DNA of 64,000 bases from Ascaphus truei (Eukaryota > Chordata > Amphibia > Anura > Ascaphidae), in assembly GCA_036426205.1 (NCBI GenBank), contig CM071568.1, positions 45,103,171-45,167,170 on the forward strand. The letters are read 5' to 3'. The position numbers and the translations under genes are program-made. Below the pieces are notes generated by a model that was given only the letters and a program-made list of their open reading frames with translations, was not told the DNA's origin and made no database searches. Within the stretch, counting starts at the first letter, position 1. Every line of letters begins with the position of its first letter. Shown piece after piece: positions 42,331 to 52,830 of this stretch.

Positions 42331-43157
42331 TAACAAGGTCCGCTCAGAACAATTGCCCCATCGATTTGGTCCCAGGATACACCTTGCCCAAGTCCAAGTC
42401 TTACCCATTGTCGATACCTGAGTTTCAAGCCATGGAAGACTACATAAAGGAGAATCTTGAGAAAGGATTCATGCGGCCCTCCAGTTCCCCGGCGGGAGCG
42501 GGGTTCTTCTTCGTGAAGAAAAAGGATGGTATTCTGAGGCCATGTATTGATTACCGGGGCTGGAACTGTTTCACCATCAAGAACCGCTATCCTCTCCCCT
42601 TGATCACGGAACTCTTCGATAAACTGCGAGGGGCTAAGATCTTTTCCAAATTGGATCTTCGTGGGGCGTACAACTTGGTCCGCATCAGGCAGGGCGACGA
42701 GTGGAAGACGGCCTTCAATACCCGCAGTGGGCATTATGAGTACCTCATCATGCCTTTTGGTTTATGTAACACCCCGGCCGTCTTTCAGGACTTTATTAAT
42801 GATGTATTTTGTGAGGTGCTCAACATCTTTGTTATTGTCTACTTAGATGACATTTTGATCTTCTCCAAAAATCTCCAGGATAACATTCGTCACACCTCGT
42901 ACATCCTCTCACGCCTACTCAAACATCACCTGTATACCAAACTAAAGAAGTGTACCTTCCATCAACGCTCTACCCAATTTCTGGGCTACATTATTTCTGA
43001 TGAAGGCTTTTTGATGGATCCAGGTAAACTCCAGGCAGTTACAGAATGGCCCAGACCAGAAACTCTCAAGGCTATCCAGCGCTTTTTAGGATTTGCGAAC
43101 TACTATCGGAAGTTCATTCGTAATTTTTCTATCCTAGTGGCCCCATCACGGCGTTGA
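42331..43157 (+). pseudogene. Gypsy reverse transcriptase
   Basis: Open run of 278 codons (42321-43157). Motifs in order: '[20 protein letters not shown]', '[20 protein letters not shown]', '[20 protein letters not shown]', '[20 protein letters not shown]', '[18 protein letters not shown]', the catalytic YLDD (42840-42851), and the thumb/connection '[20 protein letters not shown]'. The catalytic aspartates are intact here. The frame enters after a shift from the protease near 42330-42420 and leaves for RNase H near 43157, so as part of pol it is broken although this domain is well preserved. Confidence 0.9.
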
Positions 43158-43495
43158 CTAGAAAAGGGGCTGATCCTTCTGCCTGGTCCGCCGAAGCTAT
43201 CTCCGCCTTCCAGGTCCTTAAAGAGGCATTCGTCACGGCACCGATCCTGCGCCACCCCAACACGGATCTTCCCTTTGTAATAGAAGTTGACACATCGGAC
43301 TGCGGTGCAGGGGCAGTACTATCACAGAGGTTCTCGCCCCAGGATAAACTTCACCCTTGTGCGTATTTCTCCAAGAAATTCTCCTCCACCGAGAGGAATT
43401 ACGACGTCAGCAACAGAGAGTTATTGGCCGTTGAGATGGCACTACAAGAGTGGAGACATCTGTTGGAAGGGTCAAAGGAGACATTTTCTATCTAA
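43154..43495 (+). pseudogene. Gypsy RNase H, ended by a stop codon
   Basis: It continues pol in a new frame: 'AFVTAPILRHPNTDLPFVIE', then the RNase H core 'VDTSDCGAGAVLSQ', 'PCAYFSKKFSSTERNYDVSN' and 'RELLAVEMALQEWRHLLEGS'. A TAA (43493-43495) replaces a sense codon just before 'MDHKHLLYIEG', where the domain normally runs on without a break. RNase H removes the RNA strand of the RNA-DNA hybrid during reverse transcription. Confidence 0.85.
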
Positions 43496-45262
43496 ATGGA
43501 CCACAAACATTTACTGTATATTGAAGGAGTACGTCGCCTCGGTCCTCGACAAGCTTGCTGGGCACTCTTCTTCTCTCGCTTCAACTATCACCTATCCTAC
43601 ATCCCTGGAGCAAAGAACGTGAAGGCATATGCGTTGTCCAGACAATACTCCTTGGAAGACAGGCCTGAGGCATCTTTGGAACCCATCCTACCTCCGGAAA
43701 GAATTTTGGCTACTTCCACCTTCAAATCGCTAGACAAGATCGAAAGGGACCAGCAACAGATCCCTTCAAACACGGCGATCCCCTCTAACAGGCTCTTCGT
43801 CTCGCCAAGATTAATTCCAGAGGTCCTAGATTGGGGACACTCTTCTAAACCCGCAGATCACCCGGGCTTCAGAAGGACGTTAGACTTAATTCGTCTGAAC
43901 TTTTGGTGGCCCAGTATGTCTAAAGACATTGCGGAATACACTTGCGCTTGTCCTTTACTGCCACAGAGACCCCAAGGACTTCTCCTCCCATTGCCAGTGC
44001 CTGCTCGTCCATGGTCCCATATCTCCATGTACTTCATAGTCGATCTCCCTAGGTCTAGGGGCTTCAACACCATTTTAGTTGTCGTAGACAGGTTTTCGAA
44101 GATGGCCCACTTCATTCCCCTCAAGGGACTGCCCTCCTCTCCTGCCCTAGCAGACATTTTCTCCGAGCATATCTTTAGGATCCATGGCATTCCGTCTTCC
44201 ATTGTCTCTGACAGAGGATCCCAGTTCGTGTCCAAGTTCTGGAGGACCTTCACTAAAAGACTGGGAATTGTCTCTTCCTTCTCCTCTGCATACCACCCCC
44301 AGTCCAATGGACAGACAGAGAGAACTAACCAGTCGCTGGAAAAATACCTCAGATGTTTCATCTCCGATTCCCAGGACGATTGGTCCCAACTCCTGCCGTG
44401 GGCAGAATACGCGGTCAATTCGGCCCGAAGCGAATCCACTCGAGAACCTCCATTCTGTGTCAATTATGGGTTTCACCCTCCCTGCTTACCTATTTCCAAT
44501 GTTGCTTCTGGGGTACCGGCGGTAGACGAACAGATTTCCACTCTCCAAGACATTTGGTCCAAGGTACAATCGTCACTCCACAAGGCTGCCGATACTGCTA
44601 GACTTCAGGCCAATCGCCACCGTCGGCAGGCAACAAACTACAAGCCAGGGGATTTAGTATGGCTCTCTTCAAGAAACATCAACCTGAGAGTTCCTACCCC
44701 TAAATTGGCTCCTAGGTTTTTGGGTCGCTTTCCCGTCGTGGAGCAGATTAACCCAGTGGCATTTCGCCTTAAACTACCAGCCTCCATCAGGATCCCAGAC
44801 GTTTTTTGTGCCTCGCTATTAAAACCCCACATTGCCAATCGTTTCTTTTCTAGACAGACCAGCAAGCCAGATCCAGTCACGGTACTCAATAACGAAGAAT
44901 ACGAGGTACAAGCCTTACTGGACTCCCGCATCTCCAGGGGGCAGCTTCAGTTTATGGTCCACTGGAAGGGTTTCGGACCCGAGGAGAGGTCTTGGGTTAC
45001 GCTCAAAGACATCCATGCGCCCAGCCTCCTGAAGACTTTTAGGAGGAAATTTCCGGAGAAGCCGTTCTTGGATCGTCCTGAGGCCGATCCTGAGGAGGGG
45101 GATACTGTTAGGAATGTGAGCACACAGCGCCACAGGAGGAGCTCACGGCTCTTCCCTTACACTGCTCAGACCCTTCCGCTACAACCACGCAAGCCCCCTT
45201 CAGCTGCATTCAGGAGGCTTATGCGTACGTCAGACTTACAGTGCACACACAACAGCCCCTGA
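43496..45262 (+). CDS. Gypsy integrase with C-terminal chromodomain (open frame, active site altered)
   Basis: 588 open codons after the RNase H stop, so the frame is open but has no own translation signal. It begins with the end of RNase H ('HKHLLYIEGVRRLGPRQACW'), then the zinc-binding region ('HPGFRRTLDLIRLNFWWP', with the expected CxxC pair degraded to 'CACPLLPQ'). In the DDE core the first acidic position is Tyr (ISMYFIVDLP, codon 44030-44032); the second Asp (SDRGSQF, 44210) and the Glu (GQTERTNQSLE, 44318) remain. GPY/F-like and 'KLAPRFLGRFPVVEQINPVA' segments follow, then a chromodomain at about 44895-45060 ('EEYEVQALLDSRISRGQLQF', 'MVHWKGFGPEERSWV'). The final residues run into the 3' LTR. 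Integration activity is not expected. Confidence 0.88.
   Translation: MDHKHLLYIEGVRRLGPRQACWALFFSRFNYHLSYIPGAKNVKAYALSRQYSLEDRPEASLEPILPPERILATSTFKSLDKIERDQQQIPSNTAIPSNRLFVSPRLIPEVLDWGHSSKPADHPGFRRTLDLIRLNFWWPSMSKDIAEYTCACPLLPQRPQGLLLPLPVPARPWSHISMYFIVDLPRSRGFNTILVVVDRFSKMAHFIPLKGLPSSPALADIFSEHIFRIHGIPSSIVSDRGSQFVSKFWRTFTKRLGIVSSFSSAYHPQSNGQTERTNQSLEKYLRCFISDSQDDWSQLLPWAEYAVNSARSESTREPPFCVNYGFHPPCLPISNVASGVPAVDEQISTLQDIWSKVQSSLHKAADTARLQANRHRRQATNYKPGDLVWLSSRNINLRVPTPKLAPRFLGRFPVVEQINPVAFRLKLPASIRIPDVFCASLLKPHIANRFFSRQTSKPDPVTVLNNEEYEVQALLDSRISRGQLQFMVHWKGFGPEERSWVTLKDIHAPSLLKTFRRKFPEKPFLDRPEADPEEGDTVRNVSTQRHRRSSRLFPYTAQTLPLQPRKPPSAAFRRLMRTSDLQCTHNSP
45088..45105 (+). other. polypurine tract next to the 3' LTR
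   Basis: 'cctgaggagggggatac' lies immediately upstream of TGTTAGG; this is the expected plus-strand primer of a Gypsy element. Confidence 0.75.
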
Positions 45263-45819
45263 ACTTATCTCTGCTCAGGCTCCGCCCCCAAACACCGCAC
45301 GGTTACAATTTGGCTCTTGCTGAGTGTCACCTGGGCTCTAGGAACAGCAGTCAATGCGCTGAAGCTTCCTGGACTCCTCCTGGCACGCCCCCTTTCCTGG
45401 TTGGCTGTTCCAGCTTTATATACCCTCTCTGTTCTGTGCTTCCTCGCTCGTCATAGTTTTTGTATGGGTGATTCACAGTGGTTGTTCTTTGATTCTCTCG
45501 GTTTTGACGCGGCTTGGCAGACTTCCCCCTTTGGCTCTCGACTTCGGATTGTTCCGGGTTACGTACCTTCTAGCTCCCTACAACCACGACTCTCATCTCG
45601 ATCCTTCCGTACTATTCCTACCCCCGATCTCAGCAATGGCAACGACCATTCTTCTGGAAAAAACGATACCGGCAAGTATTCACGCAATACTCCCCATCTG
45701 GCCTGGCATCATCTAATACCACAACCCGGACATGTCCCTCGCTCTGTCATTTTGTGTATTCATACCTGCCACCTCATGACCAGGGACAGGTCTGGTCTGC
45801 GGGCTACTCCGGCGTAACA
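45106..45819 (+). repeat. 3' LTR of the Gypsy element
   Basis: 714 bp, TGTTAGGAATG to CTCCGGCGTAACA, closely matching the 5' LTR except for two reciprocal block differences: 45261-45393 is absent from the 5' LTR and 40347-40457 is absent here. TATATA and GCTCGTCATA (45446-45455) are conserved. Confidence 0.9.
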
Positions 45820-46110
45820 GTTCTGTACTGTCTGTTGAGTGGCAGGTCCGCCATCTTTTGATCTTGGCTTTTGCCCCCTCAACATGCGGCACCTAACACA
45901 CTTGTGGAGAACGCTGGCAATGCACCTTTTAGTGTCAATGATCCATATTCCACCTGCTCTAATAGCTCCTTCAGTGAAATATCGTCCCTGATGCATGACT
46001 TGTTCATGATAATAACGAACCAACAGAGTAGTGATGTGATGTTGGCCAGGGACAATAAGGTTTCTGTGTATAGATGTGTGTACTAAGATTGAGCTGTCAC
46101 TGTTTGCTGT
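45820..46110 (-). pseudogene. BEL/Pao integrase, zinc-binding part
   Basis: Minus-strand run 'VRYYHEQVMHQGRYFTEGAI' then 'AGGIWIIDTKRCIASVLHKC' and 'VRCRMLRGQKPRSKDGG' is the HHCC zinc-binding region typical of BEL/Pao integrases (HxxxxHxGr...i...wi.....i...i..C..C...rg). It is the upstream half of the integrase whose core and C-terminus are at 39268-40242; the Gypsy insertion separates them. Confidence 0.8.
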
Positions 46111-46699
46111 TTTATAGTTAGGGAAAGTGCTCTACCCAGATAGCGCCCATGTCAATGGTCATTGAGAACCAATTTTTTCAGAGAGGAGGCCTATGCCCAG
46201 ATAGGAACCATAGGGCATTGTCGAATCAGCCCAATTGGAAGGTCCGTAGCTAACTCAGACTCAGTCTTCCCAGAGGTGGCAGTCAGTGTACAGTACCGGG
46301 GTATTGAACCCGAGGAAATAGAATGTTGACCAATGACCTCAAGGGGCTCACAGATAATGGGATATTTCCGAAGCTATACAGAAGGGGGACAATTCGGCTA
46401 ACCTAAAGACAAACAATCATCAGTACCTACCGTGTTTAAAGATGAGGGTATCTAGGGAAGAAGCAAACACTCAGAGAAACCTGAAATCTCACAACCATTC
46501 CTTGCTAGACTGGATTCTCTCCTCAAATCCCAGCAGAATCCAATCCTCTGGCATCATTCCTGACATTTTAAATTAAACCACCCCAATCAAGACCTAAAGT
46601 TCTCCTCACTAGAACATTTGGAAACTCTAACCCACAACAGTTTCTGGCTGTTCTTACCAGCTGCCCTTGGTACAGAATCGACTTAATTCCCGACCCTGA
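46111..46699. other. no clear gene; possible upstream BEL pol remnant
   Basis: By position it should hold the BEL RNase H to integrase linker on the minus strand. Only weak resemblance could be seen ('YGPSNWADSTMPYGSYLG'-like on the minus strand near 46190-46240) and several stops; boundaries uncertain. Confidence 0.3.
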
Positions 46700-47046
46700 T
46701 TCTGCAGTCGACTAAATCCAATCCGAGTTCTTAAAACTCTGTGATACCCATGCGCCACTACGCAGTATAAGAGTATGCGGGCCTACCTTCCGTGGGTTAT
46801 AACTGACCTTATAGCGCTTTACCATTTCAGGGATGCCTTGTGGAAAAGCTACAAAGTAACTGACACTACTAAGGATCTTAATCACTACAGATGCCTGCGG
46901 AATATGTGCACAAGGCAAAGAAGACATGCAAAAGCACAATATTACTCTGACAAGCTTCATCAGAATACATCAAACCCAGCTAACTTCTGGAAGGTTATCA
47001 ACAATATATTCTAGCCTTCTAGCCATCAACAACCAAGTAATATCAC
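46700..47046 (+). pseudogene. L2/CR1-like LINE ORF2, 5' part (before the LTR insertion)
   Basis: The run 46775-47014 reads 'ITDLIALYHFRDALWKSYKV', 'HYRCLRNMCTRQRRHAKAQY', 'SDKLHQNTSNPANFWKVINN', the region between endonuclease and reverse transcriptase in CR1/L2-type LINEs. It continues at 48967 after the LTR-like insertion. Confidence 0.75.
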
Positions 47047-48961
47047 TGTAGAGGGAGAAAGGAGGTGGCCTGGGATTAAAGGGGTTGCACCCCATTTGGC
47101 CATCCCCTGACCTCACCAGGGAGACAAGGGGTTAACTGGGCTGAGGTCCAGGAATGTGATTTAACCCTTGTTATGCCATGAAAATGTGTATTCCCCTGTT
47201 CCCATGTTCCATTGTAATATCTGGTTTAATCAGTGTCTGCATCACACACACACTAGAATCCATCCGGGAGTACAAGGGTTAATAATTCTTTAATAATTAT
47301 AGCCCATGTGTTTCAATGGCGAATCTTGCTGTTTTGGCCCTGTTTCCTGAGAAGACCAGCAGATGGCGTCCGAGAGGAGGAGCAGCGGTTTCCCATTGCA
47401 AGTCAATGGGCCCATTGACTTCAATGGAGAATCCTCGAAGGAGCTTTCCAGGAACGAGTTGGCTGCCGTCCAAACCGCTAAACCGCAAAGCGGATACATT
47501 TTCAATAAGAGAGCTTTGATCACTTAACAGTCAAGTTCAACGACAAGTGGCGTGGGAATAAACAGTTCTAGAGCACATAGAAATAAAATTATTTTTGCCC
47601 CTAGTTCCTAGACCTCCCCCCACTCGACCACAACCGGGTCCACGTATCCTGGACCCCCGATAAGGGTCGAACCGAGAAGAGCGGGTCGCGCCATAGGTTT
47701 CAATGGCGGCGGCAGAAACGGCTCAGGAAAACGGCTAAGTGTCAAAAGCTGAAATTGGTGTAATCCATAGCTCCGGTTCCGTAGGTCCAGAGATCAGGTT
47801 TGGGTATCTGAGGTCACTGCTCCGGCATCGCTGCAGAACCATCCTTGACCCTCTTGGACCAACCCGACGGAGTATGGACCCCCTTGAAGTTCGGGACTTC
47901 CCATAGACTCCAATGGCGGCCAATCTCCATTGACCGTCTATGGCGGGAAACCCCCATTGACTTCAACGGCGGCGCAGCCCCGTTGAAAGTCTATGGCGGC
48001 GGATTCCCATAGCCGCCAACGGCGCGTTTTGCCATTGAAATTCTATGGCGGCGGAGCCCGTTGTTTTCAAGTGGGGACTTAGTGAAAAACCGTGATTTAA
48101 TTTACAGCGGAGTTTTTTGTATTAAAATAGGAAACGGTTTAAGGTGTATTTGTGTAACTCCGGTTCCCAAGGTCGTAGCAAGTCGCAAATTGGACCATAG
48201 GGTGTCCCAGTTCCGGCATTGAGAACTGGGAAGTTTGGACCTGCTGGACCCAACGGAACTGGATATTTTAATATGTTTGTGTTTTATCTCTCATACTGTG
48301 TCCCAAAGCAGGGATAAAACCCAGAGGAAATTCCTTTGCATACCAGGGTAGCATATGGCCAGAGAGGCGACCCAATGTCTAGTACTTAAGTATGGTTCAA
48401 AGGATTTTGTCACCCTCACTGTTTACCTGAGGGCGGAGACGGCTCAAACCAGAGCAGTCTTTAAGTGTCCCAGTTAACACCTTACAACAAAGAATATCCT
48501 GCCAGAATCCCAAATTGGTAGACTAGCTGACATTCCTGATGCAGATGAGGGGCTACAGAAATGAGACCCCAGAGTTCTACTGCGCATGTACCAGCTAGCA
48601 GGGGGGCATGTATCAAAATGTGTTCCCACGTTAATAAGTGGCTAGAGGTAATTGAAAACCAATCACCTGTACTTAATGTTAAGGATAGGGTTACAAACGG
48701 TTTATAAACTGTTGTCCACCCTTTATCCTTGGTCTTCTTCTTCTGATAACATCTGAATTGTTACCTGATTGCGAGAGAATTGCTATGCAGAATACTTCTC
48801 ATCCCCATCCCCAAAGTAAGTGTACTTCTTGTCTGTTACTGTACTATATCGTGTGTTCACCTATCCAAAGGAATAAATACAATTTATTATATCTAAGCCT
48901 CGTTCAGTTCAAACCCAGTTATTTTGTGTAATCTTAATACCTGTGACAGGCTATCGTCACA
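47047..48961 (+). mobile_element. solo-LTR-like element, copy 2
   Basis: It starts TGTAGAGGG and ends CTATCGTCACA, with ATCAC duplicated exactly on both sides (47042-47046 and 48962-48966); the LINE reading continues across it. On the plus strand a TATA-like TTTATAAA (48701-48708) is followed 164 bases later by AATAAA (48872-48877) and a U5-like end, so the sense strand is plus. It is related to 1835-3389 at both ends, while the middle differs. A CpG-rich stretch of repeated 'ccattgacttcaatgg' and 'tatggcggcgg' (about 47395-48070) lies inside. No coding sequence. Confidence 0.7.
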
Positions 48962-48966
48962 ATCAC

Positions 48967-50905
48967 TAAGGAGAATATTACTCTGACAAATCCCACTGAC
49001 ATTGCAAATGCATTCAATGATTACTTTGTGGGTTGTGCTACTAACTTATAAGCGAAACGCAACCCAAACCACAAACATGAACCTCATTCTGAGAGTACCC
49101 CTATAGCCCAACCCTCTCCCAACACTGATCATAATTTTCAATTTGTCCCAGTTTCCGAAGAGATTATACAAGCGCTCCTCAAATTAAAACTAAGCAGCCA
49201 ATGTGGACCTGACTTACTGCAATCTAAGTTCCGAAGACTTGGTGCCCCAGCCATTGGCAAACCGATTGCTTCCATAGTCAACTCTATTCTGTCTGCAGGC
49301 CATATCCCTAAGACCTGGAAAACTGCCAGAGATGTCCCAATCTTGAAAAGTGGGGGCAAAAACACTGTCTCAAACTACAGACCAATTTCTCTTCTCCTCT
49401 CTTCTCCCAATACTATCTAAAGTCATGGAAAAAATGTGTTCATTCCCAATTAAGCGATTACTATACCAAGACAAATTTCCCTAGCCAATTCCAATCTGGC
49501 TTTTGCCCCAAACACTCCCCGGTAACTACCCTGCTAAAAGTTTGCAATGAAATCCAGTGTGGAATGGAACTGGGACAACTCACTGGTGCAATATTCCTAG
49601 ATTTTGCAAAGGCTTTTGATACAGTTGATCATGTTATCTTGCTTAACAAACTCCACTGCTCTGGAATAGGGAAGCATGCTTTAAACTGCTTTCATTCCTA
49701 CCTATCGGGTAGATCCCAACATGTGTCCATCTCAGGCTCTAACTCCAACCCCTTGGATATCACCAGTGGTGTCCCGCAAGGCTCTGTTCTGGGGCTCCTA
49801 CTCTTCTCAGTGTTCATCAATGATCTTCCTACAGCTTGTAAGGAAGCTTCAAAATGTATGCAGATGACACAATCAATATGCACACAGCCATAGCCTCTCC
49901 GACCTTGAACACATACTTGAATCTGACTTTTTGAGACTTGAAAATTGGATTTCCCAAAACAAATTGTTTTTAAACACTGACAAGACTGTAACAATGGTAT
50001 TTGGGACTAAGGCTACATTTTTAAAGCTTCCAATTATTGAGCTCCAGATCAGAACCAACGCAAATACCACTCTAACTCCTGTTACTAGTTTTAAATACTT
50101 GGGTATATGATTTGACTCCCATTTAACATTTGGGATGCTCATTGGTACCCTGACTTTCAAAAACTATGCAAACTAGGTGTACTTTACAGGAACAAATTCC
50201 CCCTAAGTCTGCTGGTCAGAAAGCGTATCACACAGAAGATGCTAATGCCAATTATCGACTACGGGGACATTGTATACGGCTTGGCACCCCAAACCCACCT
50301 TAACAAACTTGATACCCTCTACAATTCAATATGCCGTTTTGTTCACCAATGCAACTACAACACCCATTACTGCGAAATGCTCAAAGAACTAGATTGGTCA
50401 TCACTTGAGTCTAGGCACAAAGTTCATCTCTCCTGTCTTGCCTTCAAATACTTTCAGGGCAAGCTACCCGTCTACATGAACAAGCTCCTCACCCCTTCCA
50501 CATGCAGCACTTATCATCTGAGATCTGACTCCAAAAGACTGTTCATGGTCCCAAGGTTCAACAAAGTATCTGGCCGTTCCTCCTTCTCCTACCGTGCACC
50601 CCAAAACTGGAACAATCTACCGGAGACTCTCACAGCCTATACCAGTCTAAGTTCTTTCAAAACTAAAGCTGTCTCACATTTTAATTTGGTCGGTAACTGT
50701 TACATACACCTATAATATATATTATCTCTAACTGTGCATGTAATGTCTTACAGGTATATAATGTATATCCTGTTAACTTATGTAACTAATGTATTGTAAC
50801 CTTGTATTATTTATCATCTTAACTCTATGCCCAGGACATACTTGAAAACGAGAGGTAACTCAACATTTATTACTTAATGGTAAAACATTTTATAAATAAA
50901 TACAA
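48967..50905 (+). pseudogene. L2/CR1-like LINE ORF2: reverse transcriptase and 3' tail
   Basis: 'ITLTNPTDIANAFNDYFVGC' (about 48980), 'CGPDLLQSKFRRLGAPAIGK' and 'VPILKSGGKNTVSNYRPISL' (49200-49400), 'IFLDFAKAFDTVDHVILLNK' (49590), 'ITSGVPQGSVLGLLLFSVFI' (49755) and, one frame on, the catalytic MYADDT (49856-49873). The C-terminal region (50239-50715) reads 'PIIDYGDIVYGLAPQTHLNK', 'RLFMVPRFNKVSGRSSFSYR'. The 3' UTR ends 'acttgaaaacgagaggtaac' and AATA-type repeats (about 50880-50905). Several frameshifts and stops. The family provides the other copies at 20572, 25645, 29888, 33945, 58150 and 58866. Confidence 0.85.
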
Positions 50906-51150
50906 ATAAATAGAACAAACACTGTAAATATATCTGAACTGTGAAGAGAGTAAAGTGTGTTTAAGTGTGAAGAGCATTATCAACGGCTGTTAATAAATCT
51001 CCTGTTTGTACTATAAAAGTTCCTGAAGCCCATTATTATTCCATCAGCACATTACACCCAGCCTGCACGGATCAAGCACCCTGACAAGGTATGAGAGACT
51101 GAGCAAAACCATGTATATAGTCAACTGATGTAAACCTCTTAAGAGCCGGG
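50906..51150. other. no gene
   Basis: AT-rich sequence between the LINE tail and the LTR-like block; nothing recognised. Confidence 0.3.
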
Positions 51151-51890
51151 TGTCAGAATCCGTGATCGGTGCCATACGCGGCACACTCAGTACCCACCTC
51201 AACCCGTGATCGCCCCCCCACTCCTTTCATAACTCCTGATGCTCTTCTTGCTGTCCCCTCCAGTCCCACATTCAGACTCTGCCCACGCAGCAACATCATC
51301 AGTGTACAGCGCGCACACACGGCGTGCGGTTAGCGCGCGCACGAGCCGTGTCACCTCTCCGCTTCTAGGATACTCCCCACACCTGTCTCCTACATCCCGT
51401 CGGCTTATCACGGTATTGCCTCCTGACGCGCCTCCTCCTGCTTTGTCCTCATTGGTCCCTGTACTCCTTATATGCGCAGCCGGCCCACTGGCTCATCGGC
51501 TGAGCATAAACCTTCCTATGTGCGAAGTGTTCACTGCTATCTTGCCTCCACAGTCTTTCTTGCTCCTTGTTCCTGACCTTGGCTACTCCTCCGGACTCCG
51601 CTCTTCTGTTATCTTGACCTCGGCTACCAACGACGATCCGCACCTCTCCAATACTGACCTCGGCAAAGTACCACGACGATCCGCTCCTATCCAGACCACG
51701 GCTAAGTACCTCCTACCATCCGCTACTCTCCAACACCGACCTTGGCAAGTATTACTGACCATCCAGACCTCTCCTACCCCGACCCAGCTAACTCGACCAA
51801 TCTACACTCCAGGCGCGCCCATGCGGCTGTGGGATGGTGTTATATCAAATCCCCACCTCGCCCTCGTGGTTACGCCATGTGTGTGGTGAG
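51151..51890 (+). repeat. Gypsy-type LTR-like fragment
   Basis: It starts 'tgtcagaatccgtgatcgg' and has the composition and phrasing of the Gypsy LTR at 40243 (ggctactcc, 'gacctcggc', 'acgacgatccg' repeats; 'cactggctcatcgg'). It includes a TATA-like 'ccttatatgcgcagcc' (about 51466). The right end could not be fixed. The 216-codon ORF (51239-51889) is a shadow. Confidence 0.5.
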
Positions 51891-51929
51891 CACTCCTTTC
51901 CACCGGGCAAGGAGGGATACATATATACA

Positions 51930-52300
51930 TATAAGTGATGAGAAAGAAGCAAGCGCAAGAGCACCCATACCCTTTAAGACCCACCTTAAGACACACTTGC
52001 TTAAACAAGCATATGAATAGCACTGTGTATAATACTGGACACGATACATAAAGCTTGGCCCCCTGCAGACGCACTTACCAGATCTCCATCCTACTGTCTC
52101 TGTACGTTCTCCCTACCTACCAATTAGACTGTAAGCTCCTCAGAGCAGGGACTCCTCTTCCTTACTGTTACTTTTATGTCTGAAGCACTTATTCCCATGA
52201 TCTGTTATTTATATTATCTGTTATTTATTTGATTACCATGTGCATTACTACTGTGAAGCGCTATGTATATTAATGGCGCTATATAAATAAAGACATAAAA
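51930..52300 (+). repeat. LINE-type 3' end with AATAAA-type tail
   Basis: Starts with 'ARAPIPFKTHLKTHLLKQAY' and a stop, then a 3' UTR 'ctgtgaagcgctatgtatat' and 'ggcgctatataaataaagac'. The 'FKTHLKTHLLKQAY' end and this tail are typical of an abundant L2-like LINE/SINE family of frogs (recollection, not checked). Distinct from the family at 46700. Confidence 0.55.
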
Positions 52301-52496
52301 TACCCATACCCTAATACAGTTTAATGATAAAGTGATATAAAGGCAAGTGGTAAACAACTCACCAGGTATCCTTTTAAATCAGCGCTCACTTTTAAAAGGA
52401 AGTGTAGAGCCCATACATGTCTCGCGGAGTTAACCTGCTCTCATCCAGAAACCGGAACAAACTTGGATGACATCACTGAAGGTGCGTGCTCACTAA
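52301..52496. other. no gene
   Basis: Short AT-rich spacer; nothing recognised. Confidence 0.3.
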
Positions 52497-52830
52497 GGCT
52501 GAGGCCAAAGTGAAACCGAGCGCGCTGCCGCACGAGCGCCGTGACGACAGGTGCTCAGGTGGCCTGGACGATTCCTGGCCAACTAGTTGTGCGCGTGGGC
52601 TGGGGGGGAGGGTTCGGGGGCCATGGCTTTGACGTCACAGAGCTGGTTCGCTCTCATTGGGCAAACCACTCACGTGACGCGCCAGTGACCGGTAAAATCA
52701 AATTGATTTGTCTCGACAAGCAGCTGAGCGCCATGTGCTCATGGGCACGCCCGTGTGCTGCTCAAACATTGTCGCAATGTGTTTGATCGCACTGAGTGCG
52801 ACCGCGCTCGCTGTCACCATGGACGAGCCC
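52497..52830. mobile_element. PIF/Harbinger-like MITE (b)
   Basis: Left end GGCTGAGGCCAAAGTG after TAA; right end, reversed, GGGCTCGTCCATGGTGAC. Core 'gacgtcacagagctggttcg' followed by 'ctctcattggg' (CRE and CCAAT). Related to the member at 27235. Confidence 0.55.

Larger units (their letters stand above)
40243..45819 (+). mobile_element. complete Ty3/Gypsy chromovirus (sushi/Tf1-like), inactivated
   Basis: A 5,577-bp LTR retrotransposon with both LTRs and a perfect 5-bp target duplication GTTCT (40238-40242 and 45820-45824). The order is LTR, gag with one CCHC knuckle, protease, reverse transcriptase, RNase H, integrase with chromodomain, polypurine tract, LTR, which is the Ty3/Gypsy order; the terminal chromodomain places it with chromoviruses. 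It sits inside a minus-strand BEL/Pao element. It carries frameshifts in gag, a stop in RNase H and altered catalytic residues in protease and integrase. Confidence 0.92.

Noticed and set aside
43858..44476. 201- and 109-codon minus ORFs opposite the integrase
   Set aside because: Shadows of the plus-strand integrase, which has clear domain motifs.
51239..51889. 216-codon ORF
   Set aside because: It lies in an LTR-like block, shows Ser/Pro/Thr bias only and no retroelement domain.
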